From Dryas octopetala (lineage: Eukaryota; Streptophyta; Magnoliopsida; Rosales; Rosaceae), in the NCBI GenBank assembly GCA_963921425.1, contig OY992834.1, positions 1,736,001-1,800,000 of the forward strand: DNA of 64,000 nucleotides, in the 5' to 3' direction. The notes beneath the pieces are model-generated. The model saw nothing but the letters and a program-made list of their open reading frames with translations, did no database searches and was not told where the DNA came from. The position numbers were made by a program, and so were the translations under genes. The first letter of the stretch is position 1. The number at the start of each line of letters is the position of its first letter. Below, piece after piece: positions 22,939 to 35,889 of this stretch.

Positions 22939-24726
22939 GAATGAGGGACCTTTACTGTTGTATGATGATGGCTTTGTCAAATTGTGTCTACTAGGAGTGG
23001 GAGAGGATGAGACTCTCGCGAGAGAGACAACAGAGATATCGAATAAGGATTACATTGGAATTTTCATTTTTTCTGGATTTGCATAGTTGGGCTGATTGGT
23101 TTCATCCCAATGGGCTTCCACCAACAGTGATTGTTATCTGAAACGACATGTCGTTAACACACAAAAGTATAGAAGTGTCCAAATATACTTTTGGGAGTAG
23201 CACTTTGTTACCTGAACTTTAGTCTTGTCTCAACTATATATCTAAATTATTATTTCTCATAATTTCATACCTAAATTTTTTTTAGTTCCAATCTAGTATA
23301 TAAGGTGACTTTTTTCAAATAATATATCAAAATTAAGGGCATTTTAGTTAGTATAGGATCATGAATAGACTAATTAAGACATGTGTAACACACATGACTA
23401 AATTTTGTAGTATTTTATAACAAAAGTCACTAAATTTTATTAATTTTTTCTCGAATAAAAATGACAAAAAATTATGTATGTAATCTTTAATTTGATTTTT
23501 AAACAAAAATTAAAGTTTTGAGTTTGTTAAAATTATCCTCGTATTACAAAAAACATAAAACACAAAACACATAAACCAATTTTGAAAATTTGAAACCGTA
23601 GGAGTCAAATTTGTTTTCGAAATAAAACACAAGTACTAAAAATGTTTTTTCCCTTTTTACCCATAACAGATTGTTGGACTGCTAGGACTATGTGCTTAAA
23701 TTGGGCTTAGGCTAGGCCCATTAGAGAGGAAGCAAAGCTGCTGAAGGATTAGGCCTAATTTGGATCCCAAATGGCAAATAAAATCCAAGCAAGCTCCTCT
23801 CCCATCTGAAAACGCTTACCCCTTTCTAGTCTCTCTGTGTGCATCTGTAGGCGCGCCATCGTACGGACAGAGTGCCTCAGAATCAGATCGCGCCTCTGAT
23901 TTTTCCTTTTCCAGGCAATATATATTTTTTCAATTTCTTATTTCAAGATGTTAAACTGGAAATTCATTTCTATGAATTTTGATCAAACTCTGGATGAGCT
24001 AATAATAAGCTGTTTTTATTTGTGTGCGTGAATTGGTATGCATGCGTTTCAATATGTATAGCTATTTCTATACTTGTTTTTAATTTGAAATATTCATCCT
24101 GGTGGGTTTTGAATTGATTTGTATATATTGTTGGAGCTTTGGTACTCCAATTTTTGGTTGTATTTAGGCCTATAAGCTATCAGTTTGAATTGGCTTTACT
24201 GAGTTCACTACCTTCCTTGAGTATAGTCACTGGACTTGATCAACTTCACAATCGCGAGGCCGCTGTGTTATTGTTATTTATTTCATAATTTGGTTGAATA
24301 ATCCAGCTTCGATTGCTATATATACACATGTATATATGTTTTTGAAATTGTGGGTCTTCTTGGCTTCATTTATAAAGAGGTGGGATAGATTAGATAGGCC
24401 TTAGGCTCAAGTTCCTGCCTGGTCTTTTAATGGCCTAATTGTGATTTTATTTTATTTTTTAATTTTGTTAAGGAAATGAAACTACTCATGCAATGTTGTT
24501 TTTAGAGTTATAATCATGAATTATTTCTAGTGTAGTCGTTTTATGCCATTGCATTGGAGGTGTTTTGGAATTCAGATTTAAATCGTATTGTACATACTCT
24601 GCTTAATGATGTCACTTTGTTTAAAGCTCTTCCTTCTGAGACGGTCAGTGCACTGATTGGTTCTGACCAAAGTCAACTCTGCAGGCATAATATCTATATA
24701 CAAGTAGTTGTAGCCAGAAGGTCGCC
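22939..24726. promoter_or_regulatory. Divergent promoter region of Tic22-like and ERDJ2, with ERDJ2 leader
   Basis: The two genes diverge from this interval. The segment around 23700-23920 looks like the ERDJ2 5' leader, and a plausible acceptor (CTCTGCAG, ending 24684) lies 43 bp before the ERDJ2 ATG, so a leader intron of several hundred bp is likely. No other gene is seen. Confidence 0.45.
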
Positions 24727-27700
24727 ATGGCTGCTTCAGAAGAAAATAGCGCACTGTTCCCAATTTTCATTTTAACAATAATGGCACTTCCTCTAGTGCC
24801 TTATACAATATCGAAGTTATGTCGTGCTGCATCAAAGAAAACAAAGAGCATCCACTGCCAGTGCTCTGAGTGCTCTCGTTCGGGAAAGTACCGCAAATCA
24901 ATATTTAAGCGGGTGGGTTCCTTCATTGTTGTTTAAATCAAATCTTTATTTATTCATTGCACACAAAATTACACCATTGGTTTCAAACCATCTAACTATG
25001 GTCTAAATATATGTGATTATGATTGCCTTTTTGCAGATTTCAAACTTCTCAACATGGAGTAACTTGACATTAATACTGCTTTGGGTCATCATGATAGTCC
25101 TGATTTATTACATAAAAAATATGAGCCGTGAGGTAAACATTTTAATTGAATTTGAGGGATGTGATTATCTATGGTCTTCCTGTCCATGTTTTACATTTCC
25201 ATGCTACTTCGGTTTAGTTAATTGGTATTAGATTTCTAATGTTGTATCATTGTGCTTTGAATGGTTGATGTTGAATTTCATTTGGGAGATTTTTTCATTT
25301 TTATTTTTTGAATTCACTCAGATTCAAGTTTTCGAGCCATTCAGTATTCTTGGACTGGAACCTGGAGCTTCAGATTCAGAAATAAAGAAGGCGTATAGGA
25401 GACTCTCTATACAATACCATCCTGATAAAAATCCAGATCCAGGTTGAAGGTGTTTTAGTTTTCCAGTTTATGCATGATTCTCATCTGACCTTCAAAATAA
25501 TGGGAAAGATGGGGGGCCTTTTCTGTGTAATATGTATACATTAACTGTTAATTTTTTCCCCTTTTCTAGAGGCCAACACGTATTTTGTGGATTTCATATC
25601 GAAGGCTTATCAGGCTCTGACAGATCCAATATCTCGTGAGAATTTTGAAAAATACGGCCATCCAGATGGCAGGCAGGTAATGTGCAATTCTTTTCTATGA
25701 AAACAGATATGAAGTAGAATTAGTCATGTTTTGAAACTGAAGGTGATTCTTTACTTCAATAGGGGTTTCAAATGGGCATAGCTCTTCCTCAATTCCTGCT
25801 AGACATCGATGGGGCATCTGGTGGAATACTCTTACTCTGGATTGTTGGTATTTGTATTCTCTTGCCATTGGTGATAGCTGTCGTATATCTTTCAAGGTCG
25901 GCGAAATATACTGGCAATTATGTCATGCATCATACGTTGTCCACTTACTATTACTTTATGAAACCTTCTCTGGCTCCCAGGTACTCAATTTATTTAAAAT
26001 GTATGTTCACTATTAATTCTGTTCACCTAATATAGTAAGTCTTCCAATAGTAATCAGTTAGGGTACTTTCTTTTAATAGGAATGAATTAGGGTACTTTCA
26101 GTGCCGGAATTGTAGAAGTTAGCTTTTCTACATTATTATTTGCTGGTTGCTACTTGCAAGTTTGAAGTTTCAGTTAAATTACTGACGTTGAATAATAACA
26201 TAATCAAAACACTGGGGGTAATTTTCTGTATGTTTAAAAATAAGTTAGGTATACCTTCTTCTCCCAACCAAACCAAAATAAGAGTTAAAGTTTCTCTTAC
26301 CTGTACATATTCTTGTTTATTTCATATTTTAATGGACCCGTAGTCTCTGTTATAACTTCATTGATCTTATGAGATAACCTGATTATACAGCAAAGTAATG
26401 GATGTCTTCATAAAGGCTGCTGAATATACGGAAATTCCAGTTCGTAGAACTGACAATGAACCCCTTCAGAAGCTTTTTATGCTAGTCAGGAGTGAGCTAA
26501 ATCTGGACCTTAAGAACATCAAGCAAGAGCAGTCAAAGTTTTGGAAGCAGCATCCAGCCCTTGTAAAGGTAGTTTGTGCTGCAAGACAGGGCATTATTAC
26601 TGGAAAAGTGTGTCCTGATCTTTGAAAATTGTCTATGCTTACCTTTATGCTACTTTCTATGCAGACAGAATTGTTGATTCAAGCACAGTTAACTCGTGAG
26701 TCAGCATCTTTATCTCCATCTCTGCAAGGTGATTTCAGACGTGTTCTGGAACTTGCCCCTCGTCTCCTTGAAGAATTGATGAAGGTGATCTCAACATTTC
26801 ATGTCTAACATTCTATTAGCAGCCTCTGAAATAAGTGCTTATGCTGCTTAATAATTGCAGACTTTCCTCAAGCCTACATTGTTTCCTCATATTTGTGAAT
26901 AGATTTGTTGTTGCTCCCCAATACTGTACTTAAGCATTTAACAAAGGGATTTAAAAGGGGGTACAGAAGTTGGTAGGACGCTGCTCTGGACTTGCTATAC
27001 CAGAATATAATGCTTTTCATCATTTGAAGGCAGCTCCTTGTTCATCATTGTGTAGGAATTTCAGATCATTAGGGTATTCCAACAAGAAAAGGAAAAAAGA
27101 GCAGGATATATAGATGCTCCTTGTTCATCATTGTGTAGGATTGAAGGTGATAGAAGGATATATATATATATTTTATATTATCTCAAGACCTCTAGTCCTG
27201 TGCTTTAACCATTATATATATATATGTATATAGATGCTGCTTTTTTTTGGTTTCTTTTTTTAAGGCCAAAAGGATATAGATGATTATATAAAATGAGTGA
27301 AGAAAATATGCCAGATACACCAAATTTTGGGTGCTTATACCAAGAACTATATGAGTTTATTTTAGTGCAGGTAGAGTGCAGGACCTATTTAGTCATCAAG
27401 TTTAGCCAACTTCTACTTTATTTAAGTGGTGTTTTATATTATTTTGTTTCAAGTGGTGCTTCATTGGTTGCTATCTCTGGAATGACTTGATTAAATTAAA
27501 GATTCTTCTCAGTGGCAAAAAAAAAAAAAAAAATTAAAGTTTCTTCTCATGTACTGTTGTGCTACCATTCTTCCTGACATATCTACCAAATTTGGAAGCC
27601 AGATTGTGCTAGTTTTACTAATGCTTTACTCTCTATATAGATGGCAGTTATGCCACGCAATGCTCAGGGGCAGGGATGGCTGAGGCCTGCAATTGGGGTC

Positions 27701-29117
27701 GTTGAACTTTCTCAGTGTATCATTCAGGTGATGGTCTATGATCCACTAAAGCATGTAGATCTCACAAATATACTGATCATGTTACTTCCTCTTTTTCGTT
27801 TAAAATTTGCAATATTTAAGATTTGTCATTCATCATCTGTACCTTCTACGAATCTGTACTAAGTTTTGGATTCTTGTTATGTTGGTGTCCAATAATGCAG
27901 GCTGTTCCTCTTAGTGCAAGGAAGGCTACTGGAGGATCTAGTGAAGGCATTGCCCCCTTTCTGCAGCTGCCACATTTTAGTGAGGCTGTTATAAAAAAGA
28001 TAGCCCGCAAGGTACAGTCTTATTTTGGACCAAGTCATGATGGAATACAACTGTTTAATCTTGTCCCTTGCACAGCTGCAGGTGGTAGCGCTGTATTGCC
28101 ACTAGTAATATTTATAACTAAAAAGGTTCTATGAATCCCTCATTTTGAGACTGAATAAGCAGAAAATCTGCACAAATTGATTATTAATCATATTTATTTC
28201 TTTCACTTTTTGCTGCCCTCTCTTTTCCTCAGCTGGGTTTTTATTTTTTGACATTAGCTTTAATTATTTTCTTCTTTTATTTGTAGAAGCTGAGAGTGTT
28301 TCAGGAGCTTCAGGACATGTCCTTGCAAGATCGTGCCGAGCTACTTTCTCAAACAGCTGGATTCTCGTCCACTGAAGTACAAGATGTTGAATTGGTATTG
28401 GAAACGATGCCTTCCATATCAATTGATGTTAAATGTGAGACTGAAGGTGAAGAGGGTATACAAGAGGGTGACATTGTCACTGTTCATGCTTGGGTGACAC
28501 TAAAACGCGCTAACGGCCTGATTGGCGCCCTTCCCCATGCCCCATACTTCCCGTTTCACAAGGAAGAAAATTTCTGGTTTTTGCTTGCAGACAGTGTCTC
28601 CAATAATGTTTGGTTTTGGCAGAAGGTAAATTTCATGGATGAAGCTGCAGCTATCACTGCTGCTTCCAAGGCAATTGAGGAGACAATGGAGGGTTCAGGA
28701 GCAAATATGAAGGAGACTAGTGCTGCTGTCAAAGAAGCAGTTGAGAAGGTGAAGAGTGGGTCTAGACTGGTAACAGGCAAATTACCGGCCCCAGCTGAAG
28801 GGAATTACAATTTGACCTGTTACTGCTTATGTGACTCTTGGATTGGTTGTGATAAGAAGACAAACTTGAAGGTAAAAGTTTTGAAGCGTACCCGGGCTGG
28901 TACCCGTGGTTTTGTGGCAGAAGAGGGACCAATTGCTGAGGATGGGGTTGATGAGGAGGAAGAGAATGAAGATGAGGAATATGACGATTATGAGAGTGAG
29001 TACAGCGAAGATGAGGCGGATGAACAACACGACCCACAAAAGAAAGGCCCTGCTGCAAATGGCACTGCGCATCAACGAGGCTCAGGCTCAGAAGGTTCAG
29101 GTTCAGAGGAAGACTAA
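24727..29117 (+). CDS. ERDJ2: ERDJ2/SEC63-type J-protein of the ER translocon
   Basis: Ten coding exons (24727-24912, 25037-25132, 25322-25442, 25570-25676, 25763-25980, 26391-26568, 26665-26784, 27641-27727, 27901-28011, 28287-29117), all GT-AG and in phase, give 684 residues, close to Arabidopsis ERDJ2A. Hydrophobic segments near residues 10-28, 70-88 and 190-213 bracket a luminal J-domain at about 95-165 with HPD at 127-129 ([16 protein letters not shown]). A Sec63 domain follows and the protein ends in an acidic tail ([20 protein letters not shown]). Sec63 proteins recruit BiP to the Sec61 channel for post-translational import into the ER. The gene converges on EMB1417, the same pair order as At4g21180-At4g21190. 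Confidence 0.96.
27493..27549 (+). mobile_element. Minimal poly(A) insertion in an ERDJ2 intron
   Basis: A 19-bp direct repeat, AAATTAAAGATTCTTCTCA at 27493-27511 and the same with one mismatch at 27531-27549, flanks only GTGGC followed by 14 A. This fits a target-site duplication around the last few bases and tail of a retroposed element. Confidence 0.55.
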
Positions 29118-29903
29118 ATCAACTAAAATTTTATTTAGACGTTTACTTTGTTTCTTCATTTATCCTATATTTGGTGAAAGAGTTGATACAACCAACACGG
29201 TCGTTACCATGTGCCCATCTTTGATTTTGCAGATCTTATTAGTTTTGATACTAAACACGTGGGTTTCAAACCCATTTCAGCCGGTTCAGTTATTAAAGAT
29301 TTTTAGACCTTTTGATGATTAACGTCTTTTCTTGGAACAAAATTTACTAATAAGCAATGGAAATCAGAGTGGAATTTGAATTAATAAACTCAAATTTGCA
29401 AGGTAGACCATCCATCAAATGAAAATAATCGAGAACAATTAATACATTGAGAATGGACTATCTTTGGCAACGTTATGTTATATGATTATTTTCTTGATCC
29501 ACTGGATCAATTGTGATATTACTCAACAAAGATTTGTAATTAAATTTCCCTAATTAGACCAAAGATTGTTAATTTATATCATTATACCACTTTCTGTACT
29601 AACAATTTGATCTCTTCCGTACACCTCACAACCATCAACACAGCTTCTTTTTGGCTTTTATGGTTGCAACCAACCACGAAGCTCAGAGAAACAAGTTCTA
29701 CCCAACTATTTCTCCCTGACGACACAATGTTTTAAATCCCACCATCGCATATTGAATATCTTTCAGGCCCCATGTCAAAAAGAAAAAAGCTGAGTTCCTT
29801 TCGCCTTGAACACCTTTCTCACCAAACAACCATCCCATAAAGGTGAGCAATGAGGTTAGGGATAATAAGTAAAACATCATAAGCCTCTGATATATCTGTC
29901 TAG

Positions 29904-31503
29904 TCAAGAAGAGATTTTAGATTCAACACTGAGTTCATCTGAACTTGTTTCAGCTTCCTCGAGTGAATCATTTGAGGTCTGGTTCTCAGCTTCAACAATG
30001 TGTTCATTTGAATCTGATTCAGCTTCTAACAATTCATGTGAGCTATGGACTGTTCCCACCTCCTCCCTTAGTGTTTTGTCAGCACCACTCAAATTGTTGT
30101 CTTGATAACTCGCTCGAATTCTAATACGTTTTCCCTTGATGTAACGGTATTCCCATCTTGTTGGTGGATATTTCTTCTTCAACTTTTTGTACTTGTCCAT
30201 CATACCTAGCTCCTGAAAGACATTTCCAACCTTGGTAACAATCGAAGCATTTGGTCGGACCCCAAGCTCCTCCATGTCCGCAAATGTCTACAACAGGAGA
30301 AATTTTCCGAGAAGTTAAAACTCCCTGATGCATGGAACACAAAGGATCCAGTATACAAAGTTTGCAAAGTACAATGACATTTAGCCTCAAGGAAAATGAG
30401 AATGAATTCATTTCACAATCAAAATCCTTACAATTTGCAGGAATTTCAGATTTATTGGTGCAAATCATGATTGCATTGATATGTTCCTAATTTATACTTG
30501 AATGATATATTGTTCCATGAATCATACTTTGCAAAGAATTATCTTATAGACTAAAATAAGTGTACAGTGGAACCTTGGAAGAGATAGTAACAAACTAACA
30601 ACTAAACAAGAATGTGGTATGATTATAATACCTCAAACATCTTGTCATGCATGCCCTTCTGATAGTAAATAGAAATCATTTTCTCAAAGAAAATGCGAGG
30701 CATGCTTTCCAAGTACTGTGAGAATAACTTGTTCCAAAGCTCTTCAGCTTCTTCAAGCCTCCCATCCTCTGCGAAAGCATTTAATAGTGTGAAATAGGTC
30801 CCTGTTGTTCTTCCCTGACCTTTGCTTAGCATCCATTTTGCTACCTACAAACCCCACATATGATTTCTGAGATTTAACTATTAGGAACCATTCATGATGT
30901 TAAGCATAGAAAGAAGGATAAAAAACCTGAATTATCCTCTTCCAATCTTTTTGATTCTCAAGGGTTTTCAATGCCTTCTTCACTGTAATCAAAGGGAATT
31001 CCAATTCCCAAGCAATGAAAGAATCAAGAGCCCCATAAACTTCCTCTTTGACATTTGACAATCCCTTAATCTACAAAAGAAAAGAAACAAAAATTAAATT
31101 TCAAGACTAAGCACAAACATTGGAAAGGGAGCAGAAAAAGAACAATAAAAAAAAAAAAAATCTTACACACTCAACAAGCTTGGCTGATTTAGAAATGGTC
31201 CCAATCTTCTTATTGGTTTTCCAGACTCTGGGGTATCTGGGTCTTGGACCTTTTGCAGCACATACCTGAAAAAAGTAATGAAAATGAGAAACAAAGAGAT
31301 AAAGTTGTATAATTTAAGAAGAAAGTGATTTATCTTTCAGAAGTAGCTTGTATAATTTCAAAAAATATGCAAATTGCAAAAATGGATAGCTCTTTTTTTT
31401 TTTCTTTCCAAAGCTTTACCACTACACTGCTTCTACTGTGGGAAATTTTGATAAATTCCAGTCGCCGAGAAAAGACCGGAAGTGAGTATGTCAAGGTAAG
31501 CAT
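29904..31503 (-). CDS. EMB1417: PPR protein EMB1417 (At4g21190-like)
   Basis: Five exons (31420-31503, 31167-31265, 30927-31070, 30632-30844, 29904-30287) encode 307 residues. Exon 1 reads [20 protein letters not shown] and joins in phase to [20 protein letters not shown]. The core has a few P-type PPR motifs ([40 protein letters not shown]) and a basic block [20 protein letters not shown]. The C-terminus is Glu/Ser-rich. Arabidopsis EMB1417 is an embryo-essential PPR protein thought to act in an organelle. The N-terminus is compatible with a transit peptide (inference). Exon 1 was chosen because it gives an ATG, a good donor and the right phase; it is the least certain exon. Confidence 0.88.
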
Positions 31504-31907
31504 ACTCAAAAAGCATTTAAAATTAAAACTTCAGCTCAGCGCAAGTTTATGCAGAGAGAGAGAGAGAGAGGCTGAGACCAGAGCAGAGAGTGTCTCTCTC
31601 TTTCTCTCCCAAATCTTATTTATGATTTTGATTTTGATTTTCTATCTAGTCAAACAGGGGAGGGGAAATTAATTAATTGTATTTCAGTGGCTGGACCAAA
31701 AGCGGTGCGTTTTAGCTGCAGAAGAGAAGCTAATTACGAAACTAGACTTGGACCACTCGATGAGTCGGTCAATATCTCCCGGCTGTAGACATTTTCGTCA
31801 TTCCTGACCGTAGGGAATCCCAGCCACTTGAAGCCAAACAGCACCTCATCCTCTTCAAGAGAGAGAGATATTTTGTGCATCTCAGACGAGAAAACAAGAA
31901 AACGACG
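31504..31907. promoter_or_regulatory. 404-bp bidirectional promoter region
   Basis: The start codons of EMB1417 (minus) and the PNPOx-like gene (plus) lie only 404 bp apart and point away from each other, so both leaders and promoters must fit here. A GA run is present at about 31555-31570. Confidence 0.6.
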
Positions 31908-34900
31908 ATGATGATGATTGAATCAGCCATGGCCGTACGATTCAACGCCGGTCTCTGCTCCTCCACCTCCATGACTTGTAACTACTCCCTCTTCTTCCTT
32001 CCCGCCTTACTTCAACAGCTCAGCTAAGCCAAAAAGCTTAAGCTGCTTTGGGCTTTCTGACTTCTATTCACACTTTCCTGCGTTTTCTTAGTTGCCAAAC
32101 AGTATTTTATATTATAATTTCTTCTGCTGTTGTAGCTTATCGTCCAACGTGGAGCTCAGAGGACGTGACCGGAGCCGTACACGTCACCTCTTGCCGCCTT
32201 TCCGGTGGTTTCGGCGTGCCGTGGTACGCTAGCTAACTACTTTGAGTTTCGCAGTCGAGCTTTTTCTGCTGAATAAACCAAAACCGTGAATTTTATTCAC
32301 GGTTTTGAAAATTTGAAAATTTGCTACAAATTCGAATACTATTATTTATTGTCAGATGATATGTATGCATAAAATAAAGAGTTGGAGAAATGCTAAGACT
32401 TATATACAGGAGTAGACTTCAACGATCAAAGAATGGTTCAGTTGCAAAAAGGAGCAATTTTATCAAGAATAGGATTCGAGCATCCACGGAGCATTTAGGT
32501 TCGGCTTCGGAGCCTAAAAAGCAGAATGGGAGGCCACAATACCATCCGTTTGAGGACATTGCGGAGTCAACATTAGAGAACATTGGAGCTGCTAGACTTA
32601 CAGCTGCAGAAACTGCTAGGACCCTTATTGAGGTAGTACATTGTTTTAGCTTGCTGACAAGTCGAAGTCATGTTCTAACAACGTTTGAATTATTGCATTA
32701 TAATATGGTTATGGTATTTATATGAAAGTATTTATTCATGTAGTTGCATCCAATTCAATCGTTAGATGTGGTGCTCTGGTAGTTCTGCATTATGCTGCTC
32801 ATTCTATATCAAAGTTCTGCATAGTTAATGTTTCCATAGTGTTTTGGCTTCAGGTTAACAGCAAAGCAACGCTCATGTTTTCAAGTTTGGTGGATGACGA
32901 GCTTCATGAAAATATTATCTGTCCAGAATTGCCTTATGTAACCGATGAACATGGAAGTAAGTCGAAGTATATGAGTTTCTCCTCCTACAATGGACTTGGC
33001 AACCTTATATTTATTTATTTTTAGTGGAGTTTTAATCTGCTCTAGCATGTTACAGATATATACTTTCAGGTGAAGGACAGTGAAGACACTTTCCAATCCC
33101 TAACTTCAGAAAATAACTATGTGGTATGCAGTTTTCATAAGCACATTACAAGAATATGGTTACTTATAATAAGCTGTAGCAATGGCTTCTAACAACCCTT
33201 TTTTGCTCTAGAGTTATTCTTATGGCCTTTTGTGTTTTATTATATGATGCAGCAAGTTATTATTGGCTTAGATACTATGGAAATGATCAGTGAGATGGAC
33301 TTACCAGAAATTGATTTTGGAATTGATGAGATTGAAGATGAAGATAGTGATGTTGAAGATGACAATGATGAGGAGGAGGATGATGATGATGAAGATGGTG
33401 ACTATGATTCGGTCTGTTGTTTTTTTGTTTCTAGAAATCTGGTGCATGGATGTAGTTGTCACACATTGCTAATGATTTGATAGACTTTTGTTTAGGATTG
33501 GGTTGCTGTTCTTGAAGATGAAGATGAGGATGGTGAGGATGATTCTGACTCGAATCTTGGAGACTGGGCAAAACTGGAGACTATGCGTTATTCTCACCCA
33601 ATGTATTTTGCCAAGAAGCTGGCCGAGGTAATTGCCCACTGCAAATTTCTGACTCAGCCATATGGAGTATTGTAGAAGTACTCTTGAGAATTCAAGATGC
33701 CATGACATGAAATCCCATTATTTCTTATTATATCTTAAATGAAGTATATAAATTGTGTGCTTTTCATTTGCCTATTTGTAGCACCTTTTTTTTATTTGAA
33801 GTATCTAGTTGCAATGTTGTCCTAGGTCATGTTCTTTGATAAACTTTTCATGTTTATTCCTTTTTCATATTTCTGTTTCCCTGTTTTAATTTTAGGTTGC
33901 TTCAGATGATCCTATAGACTGGGCTGAGCAGGCTCCAGCTAGTTTGGCTATTCAGGGCCTTTTAAGACCTGCTTATATTGAAGAACATTCTGTCATCCAA
34001 AAGCACCTGTCTCATCATCAGTCCAGTAATGATGACGTAAATCAAGTTGGGAGAATTGTAGAAGATGATTTAGAAGAACCTGATAGGATTAATGGCCATG
34101 AATCAGGATTCTCCAAGGATAGTCCAATCAGGGATGAGGAAGGGGAGAATGGGAAGGATGACATACCAAAAAATGGAACTACATTTTACAAACTGGAAAT
34201 GGTTAAGATTCAGCTGTTTCCAACACATGGAAATCAGGTGTGTGTGTGTGTGTGTGTGTGTCATGATTTTAGGCGTGTTTTGCTATTTTAAGTGAATGCT
34301 GGTCAATTTTGATTTAAGAATTAATCTTTGATGTGTGGACTGTTATGCCTTATTTCTGTTCCTGGTTACTGGTTTTGTTGTGTAGTTCTTATTAACGACA
34401 GAGACAATTAGTTATTTCCTCAAATTTTGACACACACATTTGTTAGCTCCTTTATGAAATAAGTAACTTTAGTTGAAACATATTGATCGTTAAAAGAGTT
34501 TCAACGTTATACCCTAAACTAAAGTCAGGTCTAGGTCCACGTTTCATACACTGAATGTTTAAAGTTTCAGTTGGCTTGCATGTTTTACTCCCCTATATGA
34601 ACTAGTTAGTATGAGGCATACTATGTTATTGGAGCAACTAAATGGGCCGGAACAGTGTGTGGCCATGATATCTTTGGTTGTAAGATTAAATCCTATTTGT
34701 TAAAGGTGAACTATCATTACTGTGTTAATGGTTATTTATTATTAATGTGTCAGTGTGTGCGCATTCCGGACCTATCATCTTTTAAGCTTTCATCAGAATA
34801 AAATCAATTTTTTGCTCTAATTCTCCAGACTGATGTTGAAATAGAAGACTTCACAAAAGCTCAACCTGATGCAATTGCACACTCGGCAGCAAAAATTATA

Positions 34901-35435
34901 TCTCGTCTGAAAGCTGGTGGAGAAAAGACCACACAAGCTCTCAAGTCCCTCTGTTGGAGACTAAAGGGTATTCAAGTGGAGGTAACATAATTGAACCTGG
35001 TAAATCAAGTTTCCAAAGTAAAAGGGCTGACTGCTGTAATATATGAAATCATGTTTAACACCAACCTTCCAAGTTTTATTTTGTATTACTATCATAATCT
35101 TGGGAAATCTATCACCAAATGTTGTAGTCTTGTAATAATTAGTCTTTGTGAAATTTTAATTGCAGGAGGCAGTACTTATTAGTGTAGATTCCCTTGGATT
35201 TGACTTAAGGGTTTGTTCTGGAACACAAGTCCAGACCTTGCGGTTTGCCCTTAATACACGGGTATGCCAATTATTCTTAAGCCATAAGGTCCAATCTTCT
35301 ATTGTTATATTTTTCATTCTGTATTTTGAGTCGATGTCTTTTCAGGCCACTTCTGAGTACAGTGCTGAGAGACAACTTAATGATCTATTATTCCCAAGGA
35401 TGCAGCACAAGCCACAAAAAGTGAAACAAACTTAG
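31908..35435 (+). CDS. PNPOx-like split-barrel / DUF2470 plastid protein (At3g21140/At1g51560-like)
   Basis: Eleven exons (31908-31977, 32136-32223, 32410-32632, 32854-32956, 33056-33123, 33253-33411, 33496-33627, 33896-34237, 34829-34981, 35166-35261, 35346-35435) give about 507 residues. The split-barrel part includes FEDIAESTLENIGAARLTAA and VNSKATLMFSSLVDDELHEN. An acidic linker follows (EDEDSDVEDDNDEEEDDD), then a C-terminal DUF2470 region (AHSAAKIISRLKAGGEKTTQ; SLGFDLRVCSGTQVQTLRFA). Related domains bind heme or regulate tetrapyrrole synthesis in plastids; the exact role of this subfamily is not established. Exons 1-2 are the least certain. Four in-frame ATGs open exon 1 (31908, 31911, 31914, 31929) and I took the first. 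The exon 2 donor at 32224 is preferred over one 3 bp earlier. Confidence 0.82.
34238..34261 (+). repeat. (GT)12 microsatellite at a splice donor
   Basis: The donor of exon 8 of the PNPOx-like gene (AAATCAG then GTGTGTG) is the first unit of a GT run of about 24 bp. Any GT unit could in principle be used as the 5' splice site. Confidence 0.8.
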
Positions 35436-35889
35436 TAACGCTATCAAATTTGTCAGTGTGTCATATTCTGGTTTCATTCTAGCGGTGGTTTCTTCCTTGT
35501 GCCTCTTTGGAAGAGATTTGGATATAACAGGTGAGAAGGGGGCCCAAAAATTTCATTCACAGTCCACCAGGTCGTGTAATGTGTATTATTTAATTGAAAT
35601 TAATGATTTATGGAAATTCATTGTTTCTAAGCTTTTTGACTCGACCATATGCATTGTCTTTGTACTTGCTCTTCTTGCTGCTCATTGCAATGTCCATCAA
35701 CTAGAATATGCATGAGTTGTACCAAATTAACAAGCATTTTATTCAGGAATTGAAAAGAGAGCACAGTTTACAACTTCACATACACAACAAACATAACTTG
35801 ATTTGTGCGATTATGATTGCAAATCAGCATTATTGAAAAAGAAGTGATCATATAATTCAATCAAAATCTGCTACAATCCACATTCCACA

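Noticed and set aside
27033-27140. 25-bp direct repeat GCTCCTTGTTCATCATTGTG around 58 bp as a mobile insertion
   Set aside because: The inserted piece has no inverted ends or poly(A) tail. A small local duplication is a sufficient explanation.
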